Shown: in pieces, positions 27,001 through 36,431 of the stretch
Position numbering within the stretch: the stretch's first letter is position 1
How the letters are laid out: every line of letters begins with the position of its first letter
From: Plasmopara viticola
Taxonomy: Eukaryota; Oomycota; Peronosporomycetes; Peronosporales; Peronosporaceae
NCBI GenBank assembly: GCA_001695595.3
Contig: MBPM02000084.1
Span: 62,001 to 126,000, forward strand
Direction: 5' to 3'
Length of the DNA: 64,000 nucleotides
The notes under the pieces: generated by a model
Database searches by the model: none
The model's input: only the letters and a program-made list of their open reading frames with translations
What the model was told of the DNA's origin: nothing
Translations under genes and position numbers: made by a program

Positions 27001-29490
27001 TGTGGGCATTTCTGTCACTTCCGTCATCTCCACTAGTCGGCACTTCTTCATTCACTTCGATCGTCTCGGTGGTCACTTCCGTCACCTCCGTCGTCTCCTC
27101 AGTTGTACCCGGGGTCGGCTGGCGCTTTGGCTTGCGGTGCTTCTTTGACTTGGGCTTCTTGTCGTCAGGTACATCAGTCTCCTCCTCAGTCACGGTCGTC
27201 TCTGTTGTGGTCTCCTCCGTCACTTCCGTCGTTTCCTCAGGCTTGACATCAGTCACTTCAATCGTCTCGGTAGTCACTTCTGTCACTTCCGTGACCTCCG
27301 TCGTCTCCTCAGTTGTACCCGGGGTCGGCTGGCGCTTTGGCTTGCGGTGCTTCTTTGACTTGGGCTTCTTGTCGTCAGGTACATCAGTCTCCTCCTCAGT
27401 CACGGTCGTCTCTGTTGTGGTCTCCTCCGTCACTTCCGTCGTTTCCTCAGGCATGACATCAGTCACTTCAATCGTCTCGGTAGTCACTTCTGTCACTTCC
27501 GTGACCTCCGTCGTCTCCTCAGTTGTACCCGGGGTCGGCTGGCGCTTTGGCTTGCGGTGCCTCTTAGACTTGGGCTTCTTGTCGTCAGGTACATCAGTCT
27601 CCTCCTCAGTCACGGTCGTCTCTGTTGTGGTCTCCTCCGTCACTTCCGTCGTTTCCTCAGGCTTGACATCGGTCACTTCAATCGTATCTGTGGGCATTTC
27701 TGTCACTTCCGTCATCTCCACCGTAGTCGGCACTTCTTCATTCACTTCGATCGTCTCGGTGGTCACTTCCGTCACCTCCGTCGTCTCCTCAGTTGTACCC
27801 GGGGTCGGCTGGCGCTTTGGCTTGCGGTGCTTCTTTGACTTGGGCTTCTTGTCGTCAGGTACATCAGTCTCCTCCTCAGTCACGGTCGTCTCTGTTGTGG
27901 TCTCCTCCGTCACTTCCGTCGTTTCCTCAGGCATGACATCAGTCACTTCAATCGTCTCGGTAGTCACTTCTGTCACTTCCGTGACCTCCGTCGTCTCCTC
28001 AGTTGTACCCGGGGTCGGCTGGCGCTTTGGCTTGCGGTGCCTCTTAGACTTGGGCTTCTTGTCGTCAGGTACATCAGTCTCCTCCTCAGTCACGGTCGTC
28101 TCTGTTGTGGTCTCCTCCGTCACTTCCGTCGTTTCCTCAGGCTTGACATCAGTCACTTCAATCGTCTCGGTAGTCACTTCTGTCACTTCCGTGACCTCCG
28201 TCGTCTCCTCAGTTGTACCCGGGGTCGGCTGGCGCTTTGGCTTGCGGTGCCTCTTAGACTTGGGCTTCTTGTCGTCAGGTACATCAGTCTCCTCCTCAGT
28301 CACGGTCGTCTCTGTTGTGGTCTCCTCCGTCACTTCCGTCGTTTCCTCAGGCTTGACATCGGTCACTTCAATCGTATCTGTGGGCATTTCTGTCACTTCC
28401 GTCATCTCCACCGTAGTCGGCACTTCTTCATTCACTTCGATCGTCTCGGTGGTCACTTCCGTGACCTCCGTCGTCTCCTCAGTTGTACCCGGGGTCGGCT
28501 GGCGCTTTGGCTTGCGGTGCTTCTTTGACTTGGGCTTCTTGTCGTCAGGTACATCAGTCTCCTCCTCAGTCACGGTCGTCTCTGTTGTGGTCACCTCCGT
28601 CACTTCCGTCGTTTCCTCAGGCATGACATCAGTCACTTCAATCGTCTCGGTAGTCACTTCTGTCACTTCCGTGACCTCCGTCGTCTCCTCAGTTGTACCC
28701 GGGGTCGGCTGGCGCTTTGGCTTGCGGTGCCTCTTAGACTTGGGCTTCTTGTCGTCAGGTACATCAGTCTCCTCCTCAGTCACGGTCGTCTCTGTTGTGG
28801 TCACCTCCGTCACTTCCGTCGTTTCCTCAGGCTTGACATCGGTCACTTCAATCGTATCTGTGGGCATTTCTGTCACTTCCGTCATCTCTACCGTAGTCTC
28901 TTCTTCACTTCGATCGTCACGGTGGTCACTTCCGTCACCTCCGTCGTCTCCTCAGTTGTACCCGGGGTCGGCTGGCGCTTTGGCTTGCGGTGCTTCTTTG
29001 ACTTGGGCTTCTTGTCGTCAGGTACATCAGTCTCCTCCTCAGTCACGGTCGTCTCTGTTGTGGTCACCTCCGTCACTTCCGTCGTTTCCTCAGGCTTGAC
29101 ATCGGTCACTTCAATCGTATCTGTGGGCATTTCTGTCACTTCCGTCATCTCTACCGTAGTCGGCTCTTCTTCATTCACTTCGATCGTCTCGGTGGTCACT
29201 TCCGTCACCTCCGTCGTCTCCTCAGTTGTACCCGGGGTCGGCTGGCGCTTTGGCTTGCGATGCTTCTTTGACTTGGGCTTCTTGTCGTCAGGTACATCAG
29301 TCTCCTCCTCAGTCACGGTCGTCTCTGTTGTGGTCACCTCCGTCACTTCCGTCGTTTCCTCAGGCTTGACATCGGTCACTTCAATCGTATCTGTGGGCAT
29401 TTCTGTCACTTCCGTCATCTCTACCGTAGTGGCTCTTCTTCATTCACTTCGATCGTCTCGGTGGTCACTTCCGTCACCTCCGTCGTCTCC
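1..29490 (-). CDS. Giant repeat protein, array B part, frame broken many times, stop codon outside the window
   Basis: This is the downstream continuation of the giant gene. The longest open pieces on the coding strand are 26,990-28,885 (631 codons), 19,353-20,945 (530), 22,961-24,514 (517), 21,856-23,022 (388), 25,942-27,051 (369) and 11,434-12,267 (277). Between them, 1-2 bases are missing relative to the other copies, recurrently at the same unit positions: gacatcgtcac for gacatcggtcac, tgctcttag for tgcctcttag, acctcgtcgtc for acctccgtcgtc, tcgtgggc for tctgtgggc. No in-frame substitution stop was noticed. Either the assembly consensus is faulty here or the tail is a pseudogene. The true C-terminus is not in view. 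Confidence 0.55.
26990..28885 (-). CDS. Giant repeat protein, longest open array B segment
   Basis: This 631-codon stretch consists only of B units in the order long and short mixed, without a break for 1.9 kb. The basic block alternates between KSKKHRKPKR and KSKRHRKPKR, and the acidic lead between KPEE and MPEE. It is bounded on the right by a few missing bases near 28,895 (tagtctcttc for tagtcggctcttc) and on the left by missing bases near 27,034 (ccactagtcgg for ccaccgtagtcgg). It is part of the same gene as its neighbours. Confidence 0.55.
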   Translation of the reverse strand: MTEVTEMPTDTIEVTDVKPEETTEVTEVTTTETTVTEEETDVPDDKKPKSKRHRKPKRQPTPGTTEETTEVTEVTEVTTETIEVTDVMPEETTEVTEVTTTETTVTEEETDVPDDKKPKSKKHRKPKRQPTPGTTEETTEVTEVTTETIEVNEEVPTTVEMTEVTEMPTDTIEVTDVKPEETTEVTEETTTETTVTEEETDVPDDKKPKSKRHRKPKRQPTPGTTEETTEVTEVTEVTTETIEVTDVKPEETTEVTEETTTETTVTEEETDVPDDKKPKSKRHRKPKRQPTPGTTEETTEVTEVTEVTTETIEVTDVMPEETTEVTEETTTETTVTEEETDVPDDKKPKSKKHRKPKRQPTPGTTEETTEVTEVTTETIEVNEEVPTTVEMTEVTEMPTDTIEVTDVKPEETTEVTEETTTETTVTEEETDVPDDKKPKSKRHRKPKRQPTPGTTEETTEVTEVTEVTTETIEVTDVMPEETTEVTEETTTETTVTEEETDVPDDKKPKSKKHRKPKRQPTPGTTEETTEVTEVTEVTTETIEVTDVKPEETTEVTEETTTETTVTEEETDVPDDKKPKSKKHRKPKRQPTPGTTEETTEVTEVTTETIEVNEEVPTSGDDGSDRNAHRYD

Positions 29491-32400
29491 TCAGTTGTAC
29501 CCGGGGTCGGCTGGCGCTTTGGCTTGCGGTGCTTCTTTCGACTTGGGGGTCGGCTGGCGCTTTGGCTTGCGATGCTTCTTTGACTTGGGCTTCTTGTCGT
29601 CAGGTACATCAGTCTCCTCCTCAGTCACGGTCGTCTCTGTTGTGGTCTCCTCCGTCACTTCCGTCGTTTCCTCAGGCTTGACATCGGTCACTTCAATCGT
29701 CTCTGTGGGCATTTCTGTCACTTCAGTCATCTCTACCGTAGTTGGCTCTTCTTCATTCACTTCGATCGTCTCGGTGGTCACTTCCGTCACCTCCGTCGTC
29801 TCCTCAGTTGTACCCGGGGTCGGCTGGCGCTTTGGCTTGCGATGCTTCTTTGACTTGGGCTTCTTGTCGTCAGGTACATCAGTCTCCTCCTCAGTCACGG
29901 TCGTCTCTGTTGTGGTCTCCTCCGTCACTTCCGTCGTTTCCTCAGGCTTGACATCAGTCACTTCAATCGTCTCGGTAGTCACTTCTGTCACTTCCGTGAC
30001 CTCCGTCGTCTCCTCAGTTGTACCCGGGGTCGGCTGGCGCTTTGGCTTGCGGTGCCTCTTAGACTTGGGCTTCTTGTCGTCAGGTACATCAGTCTCCTCC
30101 TCAGTCACGGTCGTCTCTGTTGTGGTCACCTCCGTCACTTCCGTCGTTTCCTCAGGCTTGACATCGGTCACTTCAATCGTATCTGTGGGCATTTCTGTCA
30201 CTTCCGTCATCTCCACCGTAGTCGGCACTTCTTCATTCACTTCGATCGTCTCGGTGGTCACTTCCGTCACCTCCGTCGTCTCCTCAGTTGAACCCGGGGT
30301 CGGCTGGCGCTTTGGCTTGCGGTGCCTCTTAGACTTGGGCTTCTTGTCGTCAGGTACATCAGTCTCCTCCTCAGTCACGGTCGTCTCTGTTGTGGTCTCC
30401 TCCGTCACTTCCGTCGTTTCCTCAGGCTTGACATCGGTCACTTCAATCGTATCTGTGGGCATTTCTGTCACTTCCGTCATCTCCACCGTAGTCGGCACTT
30501 CTTCATTCACTTCGATCGTCTCGGTGGTCACTTCCGTCACCTCCGTCGTCTCCTCAGTTGAACCCGGGGTCGGCTGGCGCTTTGGCTTGCGGTGCCTCTT
30601 AGACTTGGGCTTCTTGTCGTCAGGTACATCAGTCTCCTCCTCAGTCACGGTCGTCTCTGTTGTGGTCTCCTCCGTCACTTCCGTCGTTTCCTCAGGCTTG
30701 ACATCAGTCACTTCAATCGTCTCGGTAGTCACTTCTGTCACTTCCGTGACCTCCGTCGTCTCCTCAGTTGTACCCGGGGTCGGCTGGCGCTTTGGCTTGC
30801 GGTGCCTCTTAGACTTGGGCTTCTTGTCGTCAGGTACATCAGTCTCCTCCTCAGTCACGGTCGTCTCTGTTGTGGTCACCTCCGTCACTTCCGTCGTTTC
30901 CTCAGGCTTGACATCGGTCACTTCAATCGTATCTGTGGGCATTTCTGTCACTTCCGTCATCTCCACCGTAGTCGGCACTTCTTCATTCACTTCGATCGTC
31001 TCGGTGGTCACTTCCGTGACCTCCGTCGTCTCCTCAGTTGAACCCGGGGTCGGCTGGCGCTTTGGCTTGCGGTGCCTCTTAGACTTGGGCTTCTTGTCGT
31101 CAGGTACATCAGTCTCCTCCTCAGTCACGGTCGTCTCTGTTGTGGTCTCCTCCGTCACTTCCGTCGTTTCCTCAGGCTTGACATCGGTCACTTTAATCGT
31201 CTCTGTGGGCATTTCTGTCACTTCCGTCATCTCTACCGTAGTTGGCTCTTCTTCATTCACTTCGATCGTCCCGTTGGTCACTTCCGTCACCTCCGTCGTC
31301 TCCTCAGTTGTACCCGGGGTCGGCTGGCGCTTTGGCTTGCGGTGCCTCTTAGACATGGGCTTCTTGTCGTCAGGTACATCAGTCTCCTCCTCAGTCACGG
31401 TCGTCTCTGTTGTGGTCACCTCCGTCACTTCCGTCGTTTCCTCAGGCATGACATCAGTCACTTCAATCGTCTCGGTAGTCACTTCTGTCACTTCCGTGAC
31501 CTCCGTCGTCTCCTCAGTTGTACCCGGGGTCGGCTGGCGCTTTGGCTTGCGGTGCCTCTTAGACTTGGGCTTCTTGTCGTCAGGTACATCAGTCTCCTCC
31601 TCAGTCACGGTCGTCTCTGTTGTGGTCACCTCCGTCACTTCCGTCGTTTCCTCAGGCTTGACATCGGTCACTTCAATCGTATCTGTGGGCATTTTTGTCA
31701 CTTCCGTCATCTCCACCGTAGTCGGCACTTCTTCATTCACTTCGATCGTCTCGGTGGTCACTTCCGTCACCTCCGTCGTCTCCTCAGTTGTACCCGGGGT
31801 CGGCTGGCGCTTTGGCTTGCGGTGCTTCTTTGACTTGGGCGCTTTGTCCTCAGGTACATCAGTCTCCTCCTCAGTCACGGTCGTCTCTGTTGTGGTCACC
31901 TCCGTCACTTCCGTCGTTTCCTCAGGCATGACATCAGTCACTTCAATCGTCTCGGTGGTCACTTCTGTCACTTCCGTGACCTCCGTCGTCTCCTCAGTTG
32001 TACCCGGGGTCGGCTGGCGCTTTGGCTTGCGATGCTTCTTTGACTTGGGCTTCTTGCCGTCAGGTACATCAGTCTCCTCCTCAGTCACGGTCGTCTCTGT
32101 TGTGGTCTCCTCCGTCACTTCCGTCGTTTCCTCAGGCTTGACATCGGTCACTTCAATCGTATCTGTGGGCATTTCTGTCACTTCCGTCATCTCCACCGTA
32201 GTCGGCACTTCTTCATTCACTTCGATCGTCTCGGTGGTCACTTCCGTCACCTCCGTCGTCTCCTCAGCTGTACCCGGGGTCGGCTGGCGCTTTGGCTTGC
32301 GGTGCTTCTTTGACTTGGGCTTCTTGTCGTCAGGTACATCAGTCTCCTCCTCAGTCACGGTCGTCTCTGTTGTGGTCTCTTCCGTGACCTCCGTCGTTTC

Positions 32401-35400
32401 CTCAGGCTTGACATCGGTCACTTCAATCGTCTCTGTGGGCATTTCTGTCACGTCCGTCATCTCCACCGTAGTCGGCACTTCTTCATTCACTTCGATCGTC
32501 TCGGTGGTCACTTCCGTCACCTCCGTCGTCTCCTCAGTTGTACCCGGGGTCGGCTGGCGCTTTGGCTTGCGAAGCTTCTTTGACTTGGGCTTCTTGTCGT
32601 CAGGTACATCAGTCTCCTCCTCGGTCGCAGTCGTCTCTGTTGTTGTCACCTCCGTCACTTCCGTCGTTTCCTCAGGCTTGACATCGGTCACTTCAATCGT
32701 CTCTGTGGGCATTTCTGTCACTTCCGTCATCTCTACCGTAGTTGGCTCTTCTTCATTCACTTCGATCGTCTCGGTGATCACTTCCGTCACCTCCGTCGTC
32801 TCCTCAGTTGTACCCGGGGTCGGCTGGCGCTTTGGCTTGCGATGCTTCTTTGACTTGGGCTTCTTGTCGTCAGGTACATCAGTCTCCTCCTCAGTCACGG
32901 TCGTCTCTGTTGTGGTCACCTCCGTCACTTCCGTCGTTTCCTCAGGCATGACATCAGTCACTTCAATCGTCTCGGTAGTCACTTCTGTCACTTCCGTGAC
33001 CTCCGTCGTCTCCTCAGTTGTACCCGGGGTCGGCTGGCGCTTTGGCTTGCGGTGCCTCTTAGACTTGGGCTTCTTGTCGTCAGGTACATCAGTCTCCTCC
33101 TCAGTCACGGTCGTCTCTGTTGTGGTAACCTCCGTCACTTCCGTCGTTTCCTCATGCTTGACATTGGTCTTTTTGTTTGGCTCGGATGTCACTTCTGTTT
33201 CCGCAATTGTCTTTTCCTCGGTTGTACCTGTAGTGGCTTTTGATGTTTCCGTGAGCATCTTGGTAGCAAAATCTATCGTTGTTGCCTCGTTTGTCACGTT
33301 TTTTGTATCTGTTGATGTTTGCACTTCGATTGTCGTAATCAGCTCACCTGATGAAGACATTATCGTGCGCGAAGTCGTGCGAACTGTTCTGGAAACGACA
33401 CTGCCGTCCTCTTTATCAAAGTAGAATACTTCCGTCTTCTCCGTGTCGCGAGAAACGCCACCTGCCTCCTCAAATGAGTAGATTGCAGTCATTTCTTCGG
33501 GATTAGCAATGCTTGACGTCGTTGAGATCATCTCAGCTGCGGGTTGTGTCACAGTTTCTGACACTTCTGTCGCGGTCTTAGCTCCATCCTTGGTATTCGT
33601 CTCGGTCGTCGTCTCGACCTCGATCGTCGTTATGAGCTCACCTGCACGAGACAACTCCGTCCGCGTGGTCGTGCGCACCGTCTTGGTCACGATGCTGCCA
33701 TCGGCTTTTTCCGAGCGGAACACTTCCGTCTTTACCGTCTCCCCTGGCACGTCACCTGCCTCCTCAACCGAACTGATTGCGGTCATGCCTTCGGTCGAAG
33801 AACTACTTGGCGTCGATGCGGCCATCTCAGTAGCCGTCTCTGTGGTGGTTTCCGTCTCCACGGTCGTGTTCTTGGCTCCATCCTTGGTTTCCGTCTCGGT
33901 CGTCGTCTCGACCTCGATCGTCGTTTTGAGCTCACCTGAACGAGACGACTCCGTCCGCGTGGTCGTGCGCACCGTCTTGGTCACGATGCTGCCATCGGCT
34001 TTTTCCGAGCGGAACACTTCCGTCTTTACCGTCTCCCCTGGCACGTCACTTGCCTCCTCAACTGAACTGATTGCGGTCATGCCTTCGGTCGAAGAACTAC
34101 TTGGCGTCGATGCGGCCATCTCAGTAGCCGTCTCTGTGGTGGTTTCCGTCTCCACGGTCGTGTTCTTGGCTCCATCCTTGGTTTCCGTCTCGGTCGTCGT
34201 CTCGACCTCGATCGTTGTTATGAGCTCACCTGAACGAGACGACTCCGTCCGCGTGGTCGTGCGCACCGTCTTGGTCACGATGCTGCCATCGGCTTTTTCC
34301 GAGCGGAACACTTCTGTCTTTACCGTCTCCCCTGGCACGTCACCTGCCTCCTCAACTGAACTGATTGCGGTCATGCCTTCGGTCAAGGAACTACTTGGCG
34401 TCGATGCGGCCATCTCAGTAGCCGTCTCTGTGGTGGTTTCCGTCTCCACGGTCGTGTTCTTGGCTCCATCCTTGGTTTCCGTCTCGGTCGTCGTCTCGAC
34501 CTCGATCGTTGTTATGAGCTCACCTGAACGAGACGACTCCGTCCGCGTGGTCGTGCGCACCGTCTTGGTCACGATGCTGCCATCGGCTTTTTCCGAGCGG
34601 AACACTTCTGTCTTTACCGTCTCCCCTGGCACGTCACCTGCCTCCTCAACTGAACTGATTGCGGTCATGCCTTCGGTCGAAGAACTACTTGGCGTCGATG
34701 CGGCCATCTCAGTAGCCGTCTCTGTGGCGGTTTCCGTCTCCACGGTCGTGTTCTTGGCTCCATCCTTGGTTTCCGTCTCGGTCGTCGTCTCGACCTCGAT
34801 CGTCGTTATGAGCTCACCTGAACGAGACGACTCCGTCCGCGTGGTCGTGCGCACCGTCTTGGTCACGATGCTGCCATCGGCTTTTTCCGAGCGGAACACT
34901 TCCGTCTTTACCGTCTCCCCTGGCACGTCACCTGCCTCCTCAACTGAACTGATTGCAGTCGTGCCTTCGGTCGAAGAATTACTTAGCGTCGATGCGGCCA
35001 TCTCAGTAGCCGTCTCTGTGGTGGTTTCCGTCTCCACGGTCGTGTTCTTGGCTCCATCCTTGGTTTCCGTCTCGGTCGTCGTCTCGACCTCGATCGTCGT
35101 TATGAGCTCACCTGAACGAGACGACTCCGTCCGCGTGGTCCTGCGCACCGTCTTGGTCACGATGCTGCCATCGGCTTTTTCCGAGCGGAACACATCTGTC
35201 TTTACCGTTTCCCCTGGCACGTCACCTGCCTCCTCAATTGAACTGATTGCGGTCATGCCTTCGGTCGAAGAACTACTTGGCGTCAATTCGGCCATCTCAG
35301 TAGCCGTCTCTGTGGTGGTTTCCGTCTCCACGGTCGTGTTCTTGGCTCCATCCTTGGTTTCCGTCTCGGTCGTCGTCTCGACCTCGATCGTTGTTATGAG

Positions 35401-35856
35401 CTCACCTGAACGAGACGACTCCGTCCGCGTGGTCGTGCGCACCGTCTTGGTCACGATGCTGCCATCGGCTTTTTCCGAGCGGAACACTTCTGTCTTTACC
35501 GTCTCCCCTGGCACGTCATCTGCCTCCTCAACTGAACTGATTGCGGTCATGCCTTCGGTCGAAGAACTACTTGGCGTCGATGCGGCCATCTCAGTAGCCG
35601 TCTCTGTGGTGGTTTCCGTCTCCACGGTCGTGTTCTTGGCTCCATCCTTGGTTTCCGTCTCGGTCGTCGTCTCGACCTCGATCGTCGTTATGAGCACACC
35701 TGAACGAGACGACTCCGTCCGCGTGGTCGTGCGCACCGTCTTGGTCACGATGCTGCCATCGGCTTTTTCCGAGCGGAACACTTCCGTCTTTACCGTCTCC
35801 CCTGGCACGTCACCTGCCTCCTCAACTGAACTGATTGCGGTCATGCCTTCGGTCAA
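29491..35856 (-). CDS. Giant repeat protein: end of array A, junction and start of array B
   Basis: This 2,121-codon uninterrupted frame proves that arrays A and B are one protein. It has seven regular 98-residue A units, two degenerate A units, a unique junction with TTGTTEEKTIAETEVTS and TNVKHEETTEV, then about 14 B units. B units combine an acidic Thr/Glu/Val stretch (EETTEVTEVTTTETT), DVPDDKKPKSKKHRKPKRQ, PTPGTTEE, and in long units NEEVPTTVEMTEVTEMPT. The B units nearest the junction carry the most substitutions (KLRKPKR, TTATEEE, TDVTEMP). The frame ends at a rearranged partial unit near 29,530 (QPTPKSKEAPQ). Thr, Glu and Val dominate; there is no signal peptide or membrane span. TxxE and SxxE sites, typical of CK2 targets, are very dense. 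The function is unknown. Confidence 0.75.
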   Translation of the reverse strand: MTEGMTAISSVEEAGDVPGETVKTEVFRSEKADGSIVTKTVRTTTRTESSRSGVLITTIEVETTTETETKDGAKNTTVETETTTETATEMAASTPSSSSTEGMTAISSVEEADDVPGETVKTEVFRSEKADGSIVTKTVRTTTRTESSRSGELITTIEVETTTETETKDGAKNTTVETETTTETATEMAELTPSSSSTEGMTAISSIEEAGDVPGETVKTDVFRSEKADGSIVTKTVRRTTRTESSRSGELITTIEVETTTETETKDGAKNTTVETETTTETATEMAASTLSNSSTEGTTAISSVEEAGDVPGETVKTEVFRSEKADGSIVTKTVRTTTRTESSRSGELITTIEVETTTETETKDGAKNTTVETETATETATEMAASTPSSSSTEGMTAISSVEEAGDVPGETVKTEVFRSEKADGSIVTKTVRTTTRTESSRSGELITTIEVETTTETETKDGAKNTTVETETTTETATEMAASTPSSSLTEGMTAISSVEEAGDVPGETVKTEVFRSEKADGSIVTKTVRTTTRTESSRSGELITTIEVETTTETETKDGAKNTTVETETTTETATEMAASTPSSSSTEGMTAISSVEEASDVPGETVKTEVFRSEKADGSIVTKTVRTTTRTESSRSGELKTTIEVETTTETETKDGAKNTTVETETTTETATEMAASTPSSSSTEGMTAISSVEEAGDVPGETVKTEVFRSEKADGSIVTKTVRTTTRTELSRAGELITTIEVETTTETNTKDGAKTATEVSETVTQPAAEMISTTSSIANPEEMTAIYSFEEAGGVSRDTEKTEVFYFDKEDGSVVSRTVRTTSRTIMSSSGELITTIEVQTSTDTKNVTNEATTIDFATKMLTETSKATTGTTEEKTIAETEVTSEPNKKTNVKHEETTEVTEVTTTETTVTEEETDVPDDKKPKSKRHRKPKRQPTPGTTEETTEVTEVTEVTTETIEVTDVMPEETTEVTEVTTTETTVTEEETDVPDDKKPKSKKHRKPKRQPTPGTTEETTEVTEVITETIEVNEEEPTTVEMTEVTEMPTETIEVTDVKPEETTEVTEVTTTETTATEEETDVPDDKKPKSKKLRKPKRQPTPGTTEETTEVTEVTTETIEVNEEVPTTVEMTDVTEMPTETIEVTDVKPEETTEVTEETTTETTVTEEETDVPDDKKPKSKKHRKPKRQPTPGTAEETTEVTEVTTETIEVNEEVPTTVEMTEVTEMPTDTIEVTDVKPEETTEVTEETTTETTVTEEETDVPDGKKPKSKKHRKPKRQPTPGTTEETTEVTEVTEVTTETIEVTDVMPEETTEVTEVTTTETTVTEEETDVPEDKAPKSKKHRKPKRQPTPGTTEETTEVTEVTTETIEVNEEVPTTVEMTEVTKMPTDTIEVTDVKPEETTEVTEVTTTETTVTEEETDVPDDKKPKSKRHRKPKRQPTPGTTEETTEVTEVTEVTTETIEVTDVMPEETTEVTEVTTTETTVTEEETDVPDDKKPMSKRHRKPKRQPTPGTTEETTEVTEVTNGTIEVNEEEPTTVEMTEVTEMPTETIKVTDVKPEETTEVTEETTTETTVTEEETDVPDDKKPKSKRHRKPKRQPTPGSTEETTEVTEVTTETIEVNEEVPTTVEMTEVTEMPTDTIEVTDVKPEETTEVTEVTTTETTVTEEETDVPDDKKPKSKRHRKPKRQPTPGTTEETTEVTEVTEVTTETIEVTDVKPEETTEVTEETTTETTVTEEETDVPDDKKPKSKRHRKPKRQPTPGSTEETTEVTEVTTETIEVNEEVPTTVEMTEVTEMPTDTIEVTDVKPEETTEVTEETTTETTVTEEETDVPDDKKPKSKRHRKPKRQPTPGSTEETTEVTEVTTETIEVNEEVPTTVEMTEVTEMPTDTIEVTDVKPEETTEVTEVTTTETTVTEEETDVPDDKKPKSKRHRKPKRQPTPGTTEETTEVTEVTEVTTETIEVTDVKPEETTEVTEETTTETTVTEEETDVPDDKKPKSKKHRKPKRQPTPGTTEETTEVTEVTTETIEVNEEEPTTVEMTEVTEMPTETIEVTDVKPEETTEVTEETTTETTVTEEETDVPDDKKPKSKKHRKPKRQPTPKSKEAPQAKAPADPGYN

Positions 35857-36431
35857 GAACTACTTGGCGTCGATGCGGCCATCTCAGTAGCCGTCTCTGT
35901 GGTGGTTTCCGTCTCCACGGTCGTGTTCTTGGCTCCATCCTTGGTTTCCGTCTCGGTCGTCGTCTCGACCTCGATCGTCGTTATGAGCTCACCTGAACGA
36001 GACGACTCCGTCCGCGTGGTCGTGCGCACCGTCTTGGTCACGATGCTGCCATCGGCTTTTTCCGAGCGGAACACTTCTGTCTTTACCGTCTCCCCTGGCA
36101 CGTCACCTGCCTCCTCAACTGAACTGATTGCGGTCATGCCTTCGGTCGAAGAACTACTTGGCGTCGATGCGGCCATCTCAGTAGCCGTCTCTGTGGTGGT
36201 TTCCGTCTCCACGGTCGTGTTCTTGGCTCCATCCTTGGTTTCCGTCTCGGTCGTCGTCTCGACCTCGATCGTCGTTATGAGCTCACCTGAACGAGACGAC
36301 TCCGTCCGCGTGGTCGTGCGCACCGTCTTGGTCACGATGCTGCCATCGGCTTTTTCCGAGCGGAACACATCTGTCTTTACCGTTTCCCCTGGCACGTCAC
36401 CTGCCTCCTCAACTGAACTGATTGCGGTCAT
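35853..36431 (-). CDS. Giant repeat protein, array A segment (two units)
   Basis: This 192-codon open stretch has two complete 98-residue units between two single-base gaps, near 36,466 and near 35,853. The second gap falls exactly where other copies read either tcgaag or tcaaag; here one base is lost (tcaag). Composition and unit sequence match the flanking segments, so it belongs to the same reading frame as them rather than being a separate gene. Confidence 0.6.
   Translation of the reverse strand: MTAISSVEEAGDVPGETVKTDVFRSEKADGSIVTKTVRTTTRTESSRSGELITTIEVETTTETETKDGAKNTTVETETTTETATEMAASTPSSSSTEGMTAISSVEEAGDVPGETVKTEVFRSEKADGSIVTKTVRTTTRTESSRSGELITTIEVETTTETETKDGAKNTTVETETTTETATEMAASTPSSS

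Larger units (their letters stand above)
1..33170 (-). repeat. Repeat array B: tandem 270-bp and 210-bp units, open at the left edge
   Basis: Long units (90 residues, KPEE... to ...TIEVTDV) and short units (70 residues, MPEE or KPEE..., lacking NEEVPTTVEMTEVTEMP) often alternate, giving a 480-bp higher-order repeat; runs of one type also occur. Each unit has an internal 9-bp sub-period (Glu-Val-Thr). The average unit length implies about 135-140 units in the window. The plus strand is strongly pyrimidine-rich, the coding strand purine-rich. Copies in the interior are near-identical while those near 32,300-33,100 are more diverged. The array starts before base 1, so its full length is unknown. 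Confidence 0.9.

Noticed and set aside
28727..33424. 1,565-codon Ser/Val-rich frame on the plus strand
   Set aside because: It is the antisense of array B: the head domain, the junction and the unique sequence are coherent only on the minus strand, and the plus frame has no recognisable domain.
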